From positions 1 through 64,000 of the forward strand of contig JAHZHL010000015.1 in the NCBI GenBank assembly GCA_019420305.1: a stretch of 64,000 nucleotides of DNA, in the 5' to 3' direction. Under the pieces are notes generated by a model, which did no database searches, was not told where the DNA came from, and saw nothing but the letters and a program-made list of their open reading frames with translations. How positions within the stretch are numbered: position 1 is the stretch's first letter; every line of letters begins with the position of its first letter. A program made the translations under genes and the position numbers. The DNA comes from Bacillota bacterium. Lineage in GTDB: Bacteria > Bacillota > Clostridia > Peptostreptococcales > Anaerovoracaceae. Of this stretch, positions 18,001-26,013 are shown piece by piece.

Positions 18001-18852
18001 TTATCTTACTTCCAGACAATCCTTCGGACACTGATTTACACAGGCTTCACAGCTAATGCAAGCTTCTTTGTCCACTTCCCAGACTTTTTCCTTGCGATCA
18101 ACCTTCAGTGCGTCGGCAGGACATGCTTTTACGCACAAACCGCAGTAAATACAGTCACTGATTCTGCAGCGCAGCCCTTCTTCCTCTTCCGGGCAGCTAT
18201 ACTCCGGTTCTTTCGCGGTCTTATCTCCGCTTTTATTGTCCTTTTTTTCTTCTGCCTTGTCCGCGGAAGCTTCGCCGCCTAAAGTCAGACACTTCTTCGG
18301 GCATTTTTCAATGCAGGCACCGCATTCCACGCATGTATCCGCGTCCACCTTCCAGACTTTTTCTTTGCGATCCACAGTCAGCGCGTCGCATGGGCAGTTC
18401 TTCGCGCATAACCCGCAGTAGATACAGTCATCCAGATTGCATTTAAGGCCTCCATCCGCACTGCCAGCGTCCGCCGCCCCGCCGTCTTTCTTTGGAGCCG
18501 CTTTCTTTTCCTTCTTTGGAATATCGAAGGTATCCACGACCTTTTCCGGTCCCGGTTCCGTATACTGATTTTCCATTGCCAGGCAGCTCTTCGGGCAGAC
18601 CTCTACACAACAGTTACACTGAATACACTGCATTCTCTGAATTGACCAAGTACTCTTGTTTCTGTCTACCGTAATCGCGTTTGCCGGGCATTTTCTCGCG
18701 CAGATCCCGCAAGCAATACAGTCCGCTTCGGAAATACTGATTTGACCTCTTGTCCGTTCTTCCCACTGTCTCGGTACTACTGGGTACATGAGAGTCGCAG
18801 GCTTTTTGAACAAACTTTTCATTACGACTTTTCCAATTTTAAAAGTTGCCAT
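18001..18852 (-). CDS. echF: Ech hydrogenase subunit F-like polyferredoxin, six [4Fe-4S] motifs
   Basis: Ferredoxin-type subunit that would pass electrons from reduced ferredoxin to the small hydrogenase subunit. The 283 residues hold three tandem modules, each with two CxxCxxCxxxC(P) motifs: about residues 45-92, 138-185 and 230-280. Near-identical repeats such as CIYCGLC and VDRKEKVW recur in the modules. Charged Lys/Ala/Glu linkers join them. Typical EchF proteins carry one module (two clusters), so this is an expanded version probably made by internal duplication. The ATG at 18852 is preferred; a GTG at 18861 follows the echE stop directly and is also possible. Last gene of the ech operon. 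Confidence 0.88.
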   Translation of the reverse strand: MATFKIGKVVMKSLFKKPATLMYPVVPRQWEERTRGQISISEADCIACGICARKCPANAITVDRNKSTWSIQRMQCIQCNCCVEVCPKSCLAMENQYTEPGPEKVVDTFDIPKKEKKAAPKKDGGAADAGSADGGLKCNLDDCIYCGLCAKNCPCDALTVDRKEKVWKVDADTCVECGACIEKCPKKCLTLGGEASADKAEEKKDNKSGDKTAKEPEYSCPEEEEGLRCRISDCIYCGLCVKACPADALKVDRKEKVWEVDKEACISCEACVNQCPKDCLEVR

Positions 18853-18861
18853 CGCTCTCAC

Positions 18862-19941
18862 CTACCTTTCTGTACAACTGATGCAAGGGTCGATGGTCAG
18901 TACCATCATCGGTACATCAGCCAGCTCGCAGCCCTGCAGCATCTTAACAAGTGACGGAATATTCATATTGGTCGGCGTTCTTACACGCATTCTTTCCAGG
19001 AACTTGGAATCTGCTCCTTTCGCGTAGTAGAAGCCTTCACCTCTTGGCTGTTCCAGTCTTACAGCGAATTCTCCCTTTACATTTCCCTTTACCGGCACAT
19101 CTATCGGCCCATCCGGGATTTGAGATACCGCTTTCTCGATCAGCTTGATCGACTGGAACACTTCTCCGATTCTTACCAAACATCTCGCGTAACAATCTCC
19201 CGCCTGCTCTACAACCGGTTCAAAATCCAGTTTATCATAGACCCCCGGCCCGTTCAGACGTATATCCTGAACCAGTCCAGATCCTCTCGCCACCGGACCG
19301 GTCGCGCTCAGCTCAATCGCGTCTTCCTTGGACAGTACACCAACGCCGCACAGTCTGTTTTTAACAGATTTGTCGTTAATGAAGACATTCGTCAGATCAC
19401 GAATATCTCTTTCGATCCCGTTCAGGGTATCTACCATTTCCTTCAGAGTTTCGTTATCAATGTCCTTCCTCAGTCCGCCAACTTTGCAGACCGAGAAAAT
19501 AACTCTGCCTCCTGTTGTTTTTTCAAACAGGTCGAGAATCGTTTCTCTTACTCTCCAGCAGTGCATGAACAGGCTTTCAAAACCGAAAGCGTCAGCCAGC
19601 AACCCCAGCCACAAGAGATGGCTGTGCAGTCTGGACAATTCATGCCAGATGGTTCTCAGGTACTGAGCCCGTTCAGGAATCTCAACACCCATAGCGCCTT
19701 CCACAGCCGCAGAATATCCCCAGCCATGTCCAAAGCTGCAGATTCCGCAGATTCTCTCTATAACGTATACCATTTCGGTATATTCCTTTTTTTCCACCAG
19801 CTTTTCCAGCCCTCTATGAATAAATCCAATAGACGGAATCGCTTCTACTACCACTTCATCTTCGAGTACCAGGTCCAGATGAATCGGTTCCGGAAGCACC
19901 GGATGCTGCGGTCCGAAAGGAATAATAGTTCTTTTAGCCAT
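18862..19941 (-). CDS. echE: Energy-converting [NiFe] hydrogenase large subunit
   Basis: Catalytic subunit of a group 4 membrane-bound hydrogenase, homologous to NuoD. The 359 residues retain both nickel-ligand pairs: RICGICSFGH (C65, C68) near the N-terminus and DPCISCTER (C353, C356) at the very C-terminus. It is therefore a genuine hydrogenase rather than a complex I subunit. It ends three residues after the last cysteine, so no cleavable C-terminal maturation peptide is visible. The start at 19941 is chosen for an AGGAAGGTAGAGG site; the frame extends upstream into echD. Confidence 0.93.
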   Translation of the reverse strand: MAKRTIIPFGPQHPVLPEPIHLDLVLEDEVVVEAIPSIGFIHRGLEKLVEKKEYTEMVYVIERICGICSFGHGWGYSAAVEGAMGVEIPERAQYLRTIWHELSRLHSHLLWLGLLADAFGFESLFMHCWRVRETILDLFEKTTGGRVIFSVCKVGGLRKDIDNETLKEMVDTLNGIERDIRDLTNVFINDKSVKNRLCGVGVLSKEDAIELSATGPVARGSGLVQDIRLNGPGVYDKLDFEPVVEQAGDCYARCLVRIGEVFQSIKLIEKAVSQIPDGPIDVPVKGNVKGEFAVRLEQPRGEGFYYAKGADSKFLERMRVRTPTNMNIPSLVKMLQGCELADVPMMVLTIDPCISCTER

Positions 19942-19961
19942 ATAACCTCTACCTTCCTTTC

Positions 19962-20315
19962 TTAGTTCTTTGGATTCCATGGAGTAGGCTGGGAAACTTT
20001 GAAGAAGTGTCCGCCATAATCCAGTTCACTGTTTACAATTTTAATTCCAAAGAGGTCGTGCATTTCATTTTCGTAAATGAACGCACCCCAGTATTCTCCC
20101 GTAATGCTCTGTACTTCCTCTTCCTCAGGAATCGTCAGTCTGAAATGGGTCAGCTCATGCTCCTTGTCAAAGGAGTACAAAATTTCGAATCCCTCGGATA
20201 CTTTTGTCGCGCAGATCTGTACCAGCCGATATCCTTCCGCCTTCAGATCTCTCGCCTTGCTCAGAATGTCAGAAGCGGCAACGGGTTCAATAACCTGGTC
20301 TTTATAAGATCTCAT
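19962..20315 (-). CDS. echD: Ech hydrogenase subunit D (NuoC-like, 30 kDa family)
   Basis: A 117-residue protein of the complex I 30 kDa/NuoC family. It has the diagnostic ENEMHDLFGI segment near residue 83 and a C-terminal PTPWNPK. It connects EchC and EchE in the peripheral arm. It abuts the echC stop and has the expected position in an echABCDEF operon. Confidence 0.9.
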   Translation of the reverse strand: MRSYKDQVIEPVAASDILSKARDLKAEGYRLVQICATKVSEGFEILYSFDKEHELTHFRLTIPEEEEVQSITGEYWGAFIYENEMHDLFGIKIVNSELDYGGHFFKVSQPTPWNPKN

Positions 20316-20795
20316 TTATGCTTCCTCCTTTCCGGCATTTTCTTCAGTCGGAGCCGCGGCAGTCATGCCGCTGTCCATCGCTTTTCTCTTTTCTTCCAGA
20401 ACACCAAGGCCTTTTACAACGCCGTCAATGATGGCTTCCGGTCTTGCCGCGCAGCCCGGTACATACACGTCAACCGGAATAACCGTATCTACGCCGCCCA
20501 TAATATTATAACATTCTCTGAAAATACCACCATTGTTCGCGCAGATTCCAACTGCTACAACAACCTTTGGTTCCTGCATCTGTTCGTAAATCTGCTTTAC
20601 AACCGCTTTGTTCTGCTCGTTGACCGATCCTGTCACCAGGAATACGTCAGCGTGCTTCGGGTTTCCAGTATTAATGATACCGAACCGTTCCACATCGTAC
20701 ATAGGTGTAAGACATGCCAGCACTTCTATGTCACATCCGTTACAGCTCGAACCGTCATAATGGATGACCCATGGTGATTTTGCTACATATGACAT
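20316..20795 (-). CDS. echC: Ech hydrogenase small subunit (NuoB-like)
   Basis: Carries the proximal [4Fe-4S] cluster that feeds the NiFe site. The 159 residues have four conserved cysteines in NuoB-like positions: C18 and C21 (SSCNGCD), C85 (GICANNGG) and C115 (VPGCAARPE). The C-terminal 25 residues are Ala/Glu-rich and variable. It lies between echB and echD. Confidence 0.93.
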   Translation of the reverse strand: MSYVAKSPWVIHYDGSSCNGCDIEVLACLTPMYDVERFGIINTGNPKHADVFLVTGSVNEQNKAVVKQIYEQMQEPKVVVAVGICANNGGIFRECYNIMGGVDTVIPVDVYVPGCAARPEAIIDGVVKGLGVLEEKRKAMDSGMTAAAPTEENAGKEEA

Positions 20796-20809
20796 TTCGC
20801 TACACCTCC

Positions 20810-21673
20810 TTATATCAGATATACAATGAACAGGTTAATCACGCCCAGAACAGCCGCTACAATCCATGCGGAATTGAGCGCCACCTGCCATTTCATTCTC
20901 GCAAAACTGTTATCAATCAGCACTTCCAGGAAGTATGCCAGCAGACATACCACTACGCCGATTACCGTTCCCCAGATCGTTCCGTTGGCAAAGAACAGGA
21001 ACACAAATCCCAGCAGGAAAATATTCTCGTACCAGTGCGCAACCTCAATGAGAGCCAGAGTCTTTCCGGAGAATTCCGTGGTAAGACCTCTTACCAGTTC
21101 CTGATGCGCGTGATGGGACATAGACAGGTCAAACGGGGACTTTCTGAATTTGATTGTCAGAATGAATACAAATCCCAGGAATACCCCGATCAGAGGAATC
21201 AGTGACATACTGGATTCTGTAACAATATCACGTACATTAAAGCTTCCATCCACCAGGTAGAATCCGATTGCCGTCAGCAGCACCATCGGCTCGTACGCCA
21301 TCATCTGCAGCAGTTCTCTTTCCGCACCGACCTGAGAGTATGGGGAGTTTGACGAAAACGCCGCAACAATCAGGAAGACACTTGCCAGTGTCAGTGTAAA
21401 GATCACCAGCAGCAGATCTCCTCCCGCGAAGAAGATCCCGCCTGTTACCAGAACGAAGATAAAGAAGCATGTTACGTAAAAATCCTGTACTTTATTAACC
21501 GTAACAGGTTCTTTTGATCTCAGCTTAAACACATCGTAAAAAGGCTGGAGGAGCGGAGGTCCGACTCTTCTCTGCATTCTTGCGGAAACAATACGATCCA
21601 GTCCTGCCAGAATTCCTCCAACGAGAGGTGCAAAGATCAGGTATGCAACTACACATATAATAATCTGTAACAT
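20810..21673 (-). CDS. echB: Ech hydrogenase membrane subunit B (NuoH-like)
   Basis: Membrane subunit that links the peripheral arm to the ion-pumping module. The 287 residues have about eight transmembrane helices. Conserved NuoH-type loops include ARMQRRVGPP near residue 32, GAERELLQMMAYEP near 118, and FRKSPFDLS near 177. The ATG at 21673 overlaps the echA stop region and follows GGAGGTG inside the echA end. An in-frame GTG at 21685 sits on that site and is less likely. Confidence 0.92.
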   Translation of the reverse strand: MLQIIICVVAYLIFAPLVGGILAGLDRIVSARMQRRVGPPLLQPFYDVFKLRSKEPVTVNKVQDFYVTCFFIFVLVTGGIFFAGGDLLLVIFTLTLASVFLIVAAFSSNSPYSQVGAERELLQMMAYEPMVLLTAIGFYLVDGSFNVRDIVTESSMSLIPLIGVFLGFVFILTIKFRKSPFDLSMSHHAHQELVRGLTTEFSGKTLALIEVAHWYENIFLLGFVFLFFANGTIWGTVIGVVVCLLAYFLEVLIDNSFARMKWQVALNSAWIVAAVLGVINLFIVYLI

Positions 21674-21674
21674 T

Positions 21675-23606
21675 TTACATAGCACCTCCTGTCACGATTG
21701 TAACCAGAGATCCAATCATCAGGCCAAGTCCGACAATAATTACGATTGCGGACGTTGTACATCCGATGATGTTCATCTTTCTCTCGCCAAAATAGCGTTC
21801 CATATGCCAGTTTCTTAATGTCATTGTAACCGGTTTGTCCATAGAGCCGTGGAACCGGAGATTGTCTCCTTCGTTCGCGCCAGCCAGATAAATCGGCACA
21901 ATTTTCTTCTTTGTTCTTCCAAAGAAGAAAACAATCAGGAGCAGTACCACCGCTACCATGATGCACATGATAATCATATTGTCCGAAGAGAGCGCCATAG
22001 AAGAAAGTCCTCCGAACACGCCTTCCAAATACGGCACCAGCATTTCACTTGAAATAATCGGGAAAGCCAGTACTGCCGCAATAGTCAGAACAACCAGAGT
22101 TCCCTGTACGAACCACTCTTCTTTATGCACATTCTGCTGGATATTTTCCGTATTTGCTACGATTGCACTCATTTTACCCAGCCACTTTGTCCAATAGAAA
22201 GCGGTAGCCGCACTGCCGAAGCAGATAATTCCAACCAGCAGAATATTTCCGGAATCCGCGAAAGCGGTCATTGCCGCCCATTTTGAAATCAGCATTCCAA
22301 ACGGAGCCAGGAACATACCTGCAATACCAATCATCATAAATGCCGCCAGACGAGGCATTCTTCCGAACAGACCGTCCATATCTTCGATGTCTCTGCTTCC
22401 GATATTATGTTCGGCTGTACCTACGCACAGGAACAGAAGCGATTTTGTCACAGCATGGAAGATAATCAGCATAATGCCTGCCCATACTGCACCAGCCGTT
22501 CCGATCCCTCCGCAGGTTACGATCAGACCAAGGTTCGCAACCGTGGAGTAAGCCAGTACTTTCTTACCATTGCTCTGCGCAATCGCGGCAAAGGAAGCAA
22601 TCAGGAAGGTTACGCCGCCTACCGTCATTACCATCAGACCCGCGAAGTTGTTCATTCCCAGGCATGGAGCTAATTTTATAATCAGGAACACACCAGCCTT
22701 TACCATGGTTGACGAATGGAGCAGCGCGGACGTCGGTGTCGGAGCTACCATCGCGCCAAGCAACCAGCTGTTAAACGGCATCTGCGCGGCTTTTGTGATT
22801 CCCGCGAATGCCAGGAACGCTGCCGGAATTGCCATGATGCCGGAGTACATTGTTCCGTACGCGATCATTGTGCTCAGCTCCAGCGTGTCGTATACAAATC
22901 CCAGGATCAGGATGCCAACCGCGAATCCAAGGCCGCCCAGCAGATTCATGATCAGCGCGCGGAACGCGTTGTTCGTAGCTTCCTTTGTTTTGGTGTATCC
23001 GATAAGGAAGAACGAACTCAGACTTGTAATCTCCCAGAAGAAGTACATCCAGATCAGGTTGTTTGATGTAACCAGACCGAACATTGCCGCCAGGAACAGA
23101 AACATAACAAAGAAAAACCAAGGTCTTCTGTCTTTTTCACCTGCGTGGTGATGCTGGAAGTCTTTCATATAGCCCAGCGCGTACACGCAAATCAGAGTAC
23201 CGATGATTCCAATGATGAGTACCATAATCACAGAGAGGCGGTCTATGTACATGTTGCTGACTACTTCAATGTGATGTCCCTTAGTAAGTTCGAACCATAT
23301 CAGAAGCGGAGTCTGAATAATGGCGAAAACTGAAGCCAAGTATTTCTTATGACGGATACCTGTGATGATGATATAGATCGCCAGCAGGGCTTCGATTACC
23401 ATCATGACATAGTTCACGTACTCATTGTGGAAATCAAAATATTGATCACCACTTCTGAAATACTGTACCGCAAGATAAATAGATGCAGCCGCAATTACGA
23501 TTGCCGCAATTTTAACGATTGCACCTCTTGCTGCGTCAGCTTTAACTACTAAAAGAACAAAGGCCACAACTAATGGAAACAAGATTAGAAAAAATATAGT
23601 GCCCAT
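21675..23606 (-). CDS. echA: Ech hydrogenase antiporter-like subunit A (NuoL-like)
   Basis: Large Mrp/NuoL-type ion-translocating subunit (643 residues, about 15 membrane helices). Conserved antiporter signatures include FFFWEITSLSSFFLIGY (about residue 195, with the pumping glutamate) and the lysine-containing MPFNSWLLGAMVAPTPTSALLHS segment near 280. It would couple H2 evolution from ferredoxin to H+ or Na+ export. First gene of the six-gene operon, behind an AGGAGG site and a TATAAT promoter. Confidence 0.93.
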   Translation of the reverse strand: MGTIFFLILFPLVVAFVLLVVKADAARGAIVKIAAIVIAAASIYLAVQYFRSGDQYFDFHNEYVNYVMMVIEALLAIYIIITGIRHKKYLASVFAIIQTPLLIWFELTKGHHIEVVSNMYIDRLSVIMVLIIGIIGTLICVYALGYMKDFQHHHAGEKDRRPWFFFVMFLFLAAMFGLVTSNNLIWMYFFWEITSLSSFFLIGYTKTKEATNNAFRALIMNLLGGLGFAVGILILGFVYDTLELSTMIAYGTMYSGIMAIPAAFLAFAGITKAAQMPFNSWLLGAMVAPTPTSALLHSSTMVKAGVFLIIKLAPCLGMNNFAGLMVMTVGGVTFLIASFAAIAQSNGKKVLAYSTVANLGLIVTCGGIGTAGAVWAGIMLIIFHAVTKSLLFLCVGTAEHNIGSRDIEDMDGLFGRMPRLAAFMMIGIAGMFLAPFGMLISKWAAMTAFADSGNILLVGIICFGSAATAFYWTKWLGKMSAIVANTENIQQNVHKEEWFVQGTLVVLTIAAVLAFPIISSEMLVPYLEGVFGGLSSMALSSDNMIIMCIMVAVVLLLIVFFFGRTKKKIVPIYLAGANEGDNLRFHGSMDKPVTMTLRNWHMERYFGERKMNIIGCTTSAIVIIVGLGLMIGSLVTIVTGGAM

Positions 23607-23660
23607 TTTATCCTCCTAATAAATAAAACTTTTTTTAATGAGTGCAACTTCTCACACCTC

Positions 23661-23688
23661 ATTATACTATATATCCAAGCAATAACAA
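23661..23688 (-). promoter_or_regulatory. Putative ech operon promoter
   Basis: On the minus strand TTGTTA (23688-23683), a 16 nt spacer and TATAAT (23666-23661), about 55 nt upstream of echA. Good -10, moderate -35. Confidence 0.55.
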
Positions 23689-24030
23689 GCGTCTGCATTA
23701 TATTTTTAACATTCTGAAGAATCTGCCTTTCGTCTTGTTTCCGTTGATTTTCCTACAATTCGATTTTTTTTGCAAAAAAATCTCAAAAAAAAGATTTTCT
23801 CTGATAAACCCTTTTTTTCCATCGGGTACATATTCACCCATTCTCATTAAAAAGATTCATTCGCGTCATGAAATTCTTATAGCCAGACCCTGATGACGCC
23901 GGATTTTTTCCGCGGAAGATCTCTTTTCTGAGATCACGATTGATAAAAAAACAACGAAGCCGGACAGGAAAATACGGCGCGGCTCCTTTTCCATCCAGAC
24001 GTTCCTTACTCGCCTTCCTCCCAAGAACAC
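23689..24030. other. Gene-free AT-rich stretch upstream of ech
   Basis: This 340 bp between the ech promoter and the permease terminator has A/T runs, including the small palindrome GATTTTTTTGC...AAAAAAATC near 23762-23780. It has no reading frame with a ribosome binding site. I see no RNA family or mobile-element signature in it. Confidence 0.5.
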
Positions 24031-24061
24031 GAAAAGAGAACAGCTAAGCTGCCCTCTTTTC
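24031..24061 (-). terminator. Terminator-like hairpin after permease 1
   Basis: GAAAAGAG...CTCTTTTC arms with an inner CAGC/GCTG pair form a nearly continuous stem (G.U pairs on the minus strand), about 50 nt after the permease stop. Confidence 0.6.
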
Positions 24062-24111
24062 ATATTACTACTGCATTTTTTGCTCTTATTCCCCTGTAAA
24101 ACTTACTTTAG

Positions 24112-25671
24112 CTACTTTTTAAGATCCGGGAACGTTTCATCAAACGTCTTTTCATCCGCGCCAAGAGATGAAATTTTTCCCGCTTTTCCTTTCGCTTTCG
24201 CAATCTGATACACAATCATCGGGATTACAACCGCCGCAGTCGCAATCGAGAAGATAACGATACCGCCTCCCGCGTCTCCGGACGGATCCAGAATATCGCC
24301 AAACGCCAGCATGATCAGGAAAATCAGCTGCGCAATCATCGCGAACCATGGAACCCAGCTCATCCCTTTTGAAACTTTCGCTTTCAGACAGGAGTCCGCA
24401 TCATACCCGCGTTTTTTCAGCCTTGCCCTGAAACGTTTCTGGGAAGCGATGATACCTACCCAGGCAAGAGTTCCGGTAAATCCGGACATAGACAGCAGAC
24501 TTCCGTACAGATTTGACAGGAATCCGGTCAGTTCCGAAACAAGACCCAGAATCAGAACAATCCACATAAATGCCAGTGTGAATAATACCGTTCTTTGCGG
24601 GGCCGCGTTCTTGCTCAGTTTGGAAAGGAACTTCGGTGCGAGACCTTCAACAGAAAGTCCGTACATACATCTTACTGTACCGTAGAATCCGGTGTTCGCA
24701 CAGCTGAATGCCGCTACCAGAACTACCGCCAGGAATATAATTCCAAAGAATTCAAACCCGTATGCTTTGGCAATATCCGAGAATACCGGCGTCGCGTCTG
24801 TGGCGAATTCGGTCGGGAATACCAGCAGTACCAGCAGAATCGGAACCAGATACAGTCCTACGATACGATATGTAACGCTTCTGCATGCCTTCGGCACCGA
24901 TTTATCCGGATTCTGCGATTCCGCGGCAGCCAGACCGACAATTTCCGTTCCCTGGAAAGTAACCAGTACAACAACCATCATAATCAGCACAACCGAGAAT
25001 CCGTTCGGGAAGATATCGTGATAGATGCTTCCGCTTCCGAAGTTCACGCCTAATCCCTTGAAGCCGTCTTCTACCGCCTTTACAGCCGTGCCTTCCGGAT
25101 TTCCCCAGATGCCGACCCAGATACCGAACGCAAGTAAAATAAACAGAATAATTACAATAACTTTTGTGATTGCCAGGCCTGACTCAATTTTGGCGAATAC
25201 GTCAACCGAACACAGATTGATAATCGTAATGGCCGCCAAAGCGCCGACAGCGAACGCTACATACGCGATGCTGCTGTTGTTTCCGGTAAGCTCCTGCAGA
25301 ATATAAGAAACCGCGATCGCTTCCGAAGGTACGTAGCATACCCAGTTGAACCAGAACGACCAGCCCATTCCCACAGACATCGTCGGCCCCAGGAATTCAT
25401 TGGTATAGGCGACGAACGTCCCTTTTCTGGGCAGGTTTACAAGTAATTCCGCATAAGCAATCATAAGACCGAATACAATAACGCCCACCACGGCGAAAGC
25501 AAGAAATACAGCAGGTCCCATCACCTGGATGCACCAGCCTACACCCAGAAAATAACAGGAGCCGATTACGCCGCCCAGGCCGATAAACGCTACCTGCCAA
25601 CCCTTAATCCCTCGCTTTAATTCTTGAGGCGCTTCTTCTGTCGTCTGCACGACTTTTTTCTCTTCTGACAT
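24112..25671 (-). CDS. APC-family amino-acid permease (paralog 1)
   Basis: A 519-residue APC-superfamily transporter with about 12-14 membrane helices and short charged ends. The N-terminal GIKGWQVAFIGLGGVIGSCYFLG is the TM1 substrate-binding loop typical of the family, and FQGTEIVGLAAAES is the TM6 region. The substrate is not predictable; related clostridial permeases import amino acids. It is closely similar along its full length to the permease at 26014-27513, so the two are a tandem duplicate pair. Start ATG at 25671 follows GGAGGC. Probably monocistronic, with its own promoter and terminator. Confidence 0.88.
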   Translation of the reverse strand: MSEEKKVVQTTEEAPQELKRGIKGWQVAFIGLGGVIGSCYFLGVGWCIQVMGPAVFLAFAVVGVIVFGLMIAYAELLVNLPRKGTFVAYTNEFLGPTMSVGMGWSFWFNWVCYVPSEAIAVSYILQELTGNNSSIAYVAFAVGALAAITIINLCSVDVFAKIESGLAITKVIVIILFILLAFGIWVGIWGNPEGTAVKAVEDGFKGLGVNFGSGSIYHDIFPNGFSVVLIMMVVVLVTFQGTEIVGLAAAESQNPDKSVPKACRSVTYRIVGLYLVPILLVLLVFPTEFATDATPVFSDIAKAYGFEFFGIIFLAVVLVAAFSCANTGFYGTVRCMYGLSVEGLAPKFLSKLSKNAAPQRTVLFTLAFMWIVLILGLVSELTGFLSNLYGSLLSMSGFTGTLAWVGIIASQKRFRARLKKRGYDADSCLKAKVSKGMSWVPWFAMIAQLIFLIMLAFGDILDPSGDAGGGIVIFSIATAAVVIPMIVYQIAKAKGKAGKISSLGADEKTFDETFPDLKK

Positions 25672-25689
25672 ACATTTGCCTCCTTCTCA

Positions 25690-25705
25690 CATATTAAAAA
25701 ATATG
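25690..25705. promoter_or_regulatory. Small palindrome upstream of permease 1
   Basis: CATATT/AATATG arms with a 4 nt centre, about 19 nt upstream of the ATG. The other permease has a stronger palindrome, also rich in CATAT, at the matching position. Confidence 0.35.
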
Positions 25706-25788
25706 ATTAGATTTGTCCCTCCGTCCTGATATCTGCCATGCAAGGGGATAAAAGCAGTTTGCAATATTCAGTCTTTTGGGACTTTTTT

Positions 25789-25817
25789 ATTTTTTCACAT
25801 TTTTATTCTTCTGTCAA
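25789..25817 (-). promoter_or_regulatory. Putative promoter/shared control block of permease 1
   Basis: On the minus strand TTGACA (25817-25812), a 17 nt spacer and AAAAAT (25794-25789). The AAATGTGAAAAAATA segment across the -10 region recurs at the same place upstream of permease 2, so it may be a regulator site as much as promoter sequence. The rest of 25672-25903 holds no gene. Confidence 0.45.
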
Positions 25818-25903
25818 CTTTTTTAAGAAACTTCTCATTTGTGATTTTTTCCAATCTTACCAATAAGATGAATCGAATAAACTTCCTAATTTTAGATAAT
25901 AAA

Positions 25904-25946
25904 AAAAACTCCAAGACAGCCTAAAATTCACTATCTTAGAGTTTTT
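25904..25946 (-). terminator. Second terminator after permease 2
   Basis: A stem of about 16 bp, with G.U pairs on the minus strand (25904-25919/25931-25946), is followed by eight T residues. It backs up the hairpin at 25954-25988. Confidence 0.7.
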
Positions 25947-25953
25947 AATCAAT

Positions 25954-25988
25954 AAAACCGCACCGTTTTATAAAAACAGCGCGGTTTT
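25954..25988 (-). terminator. First terminator after permease 2
   Basis: AAAACCGC/GCGGTTTT arms with a T-rich 3' arm on the minus strand, 25 nt after the permease 2 stop. Confidence 0.7.
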
Positions 25989-26013
25989 AAGCCCCTTGGA
26001 TTTCATTTTTTCT

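Noticed and set aside
23866..24063. 65-codon minus-strand frame upstream of ech
   Set aside because: It starts inside the permease terminator hairpin and has no Shine-Dalgarno site.
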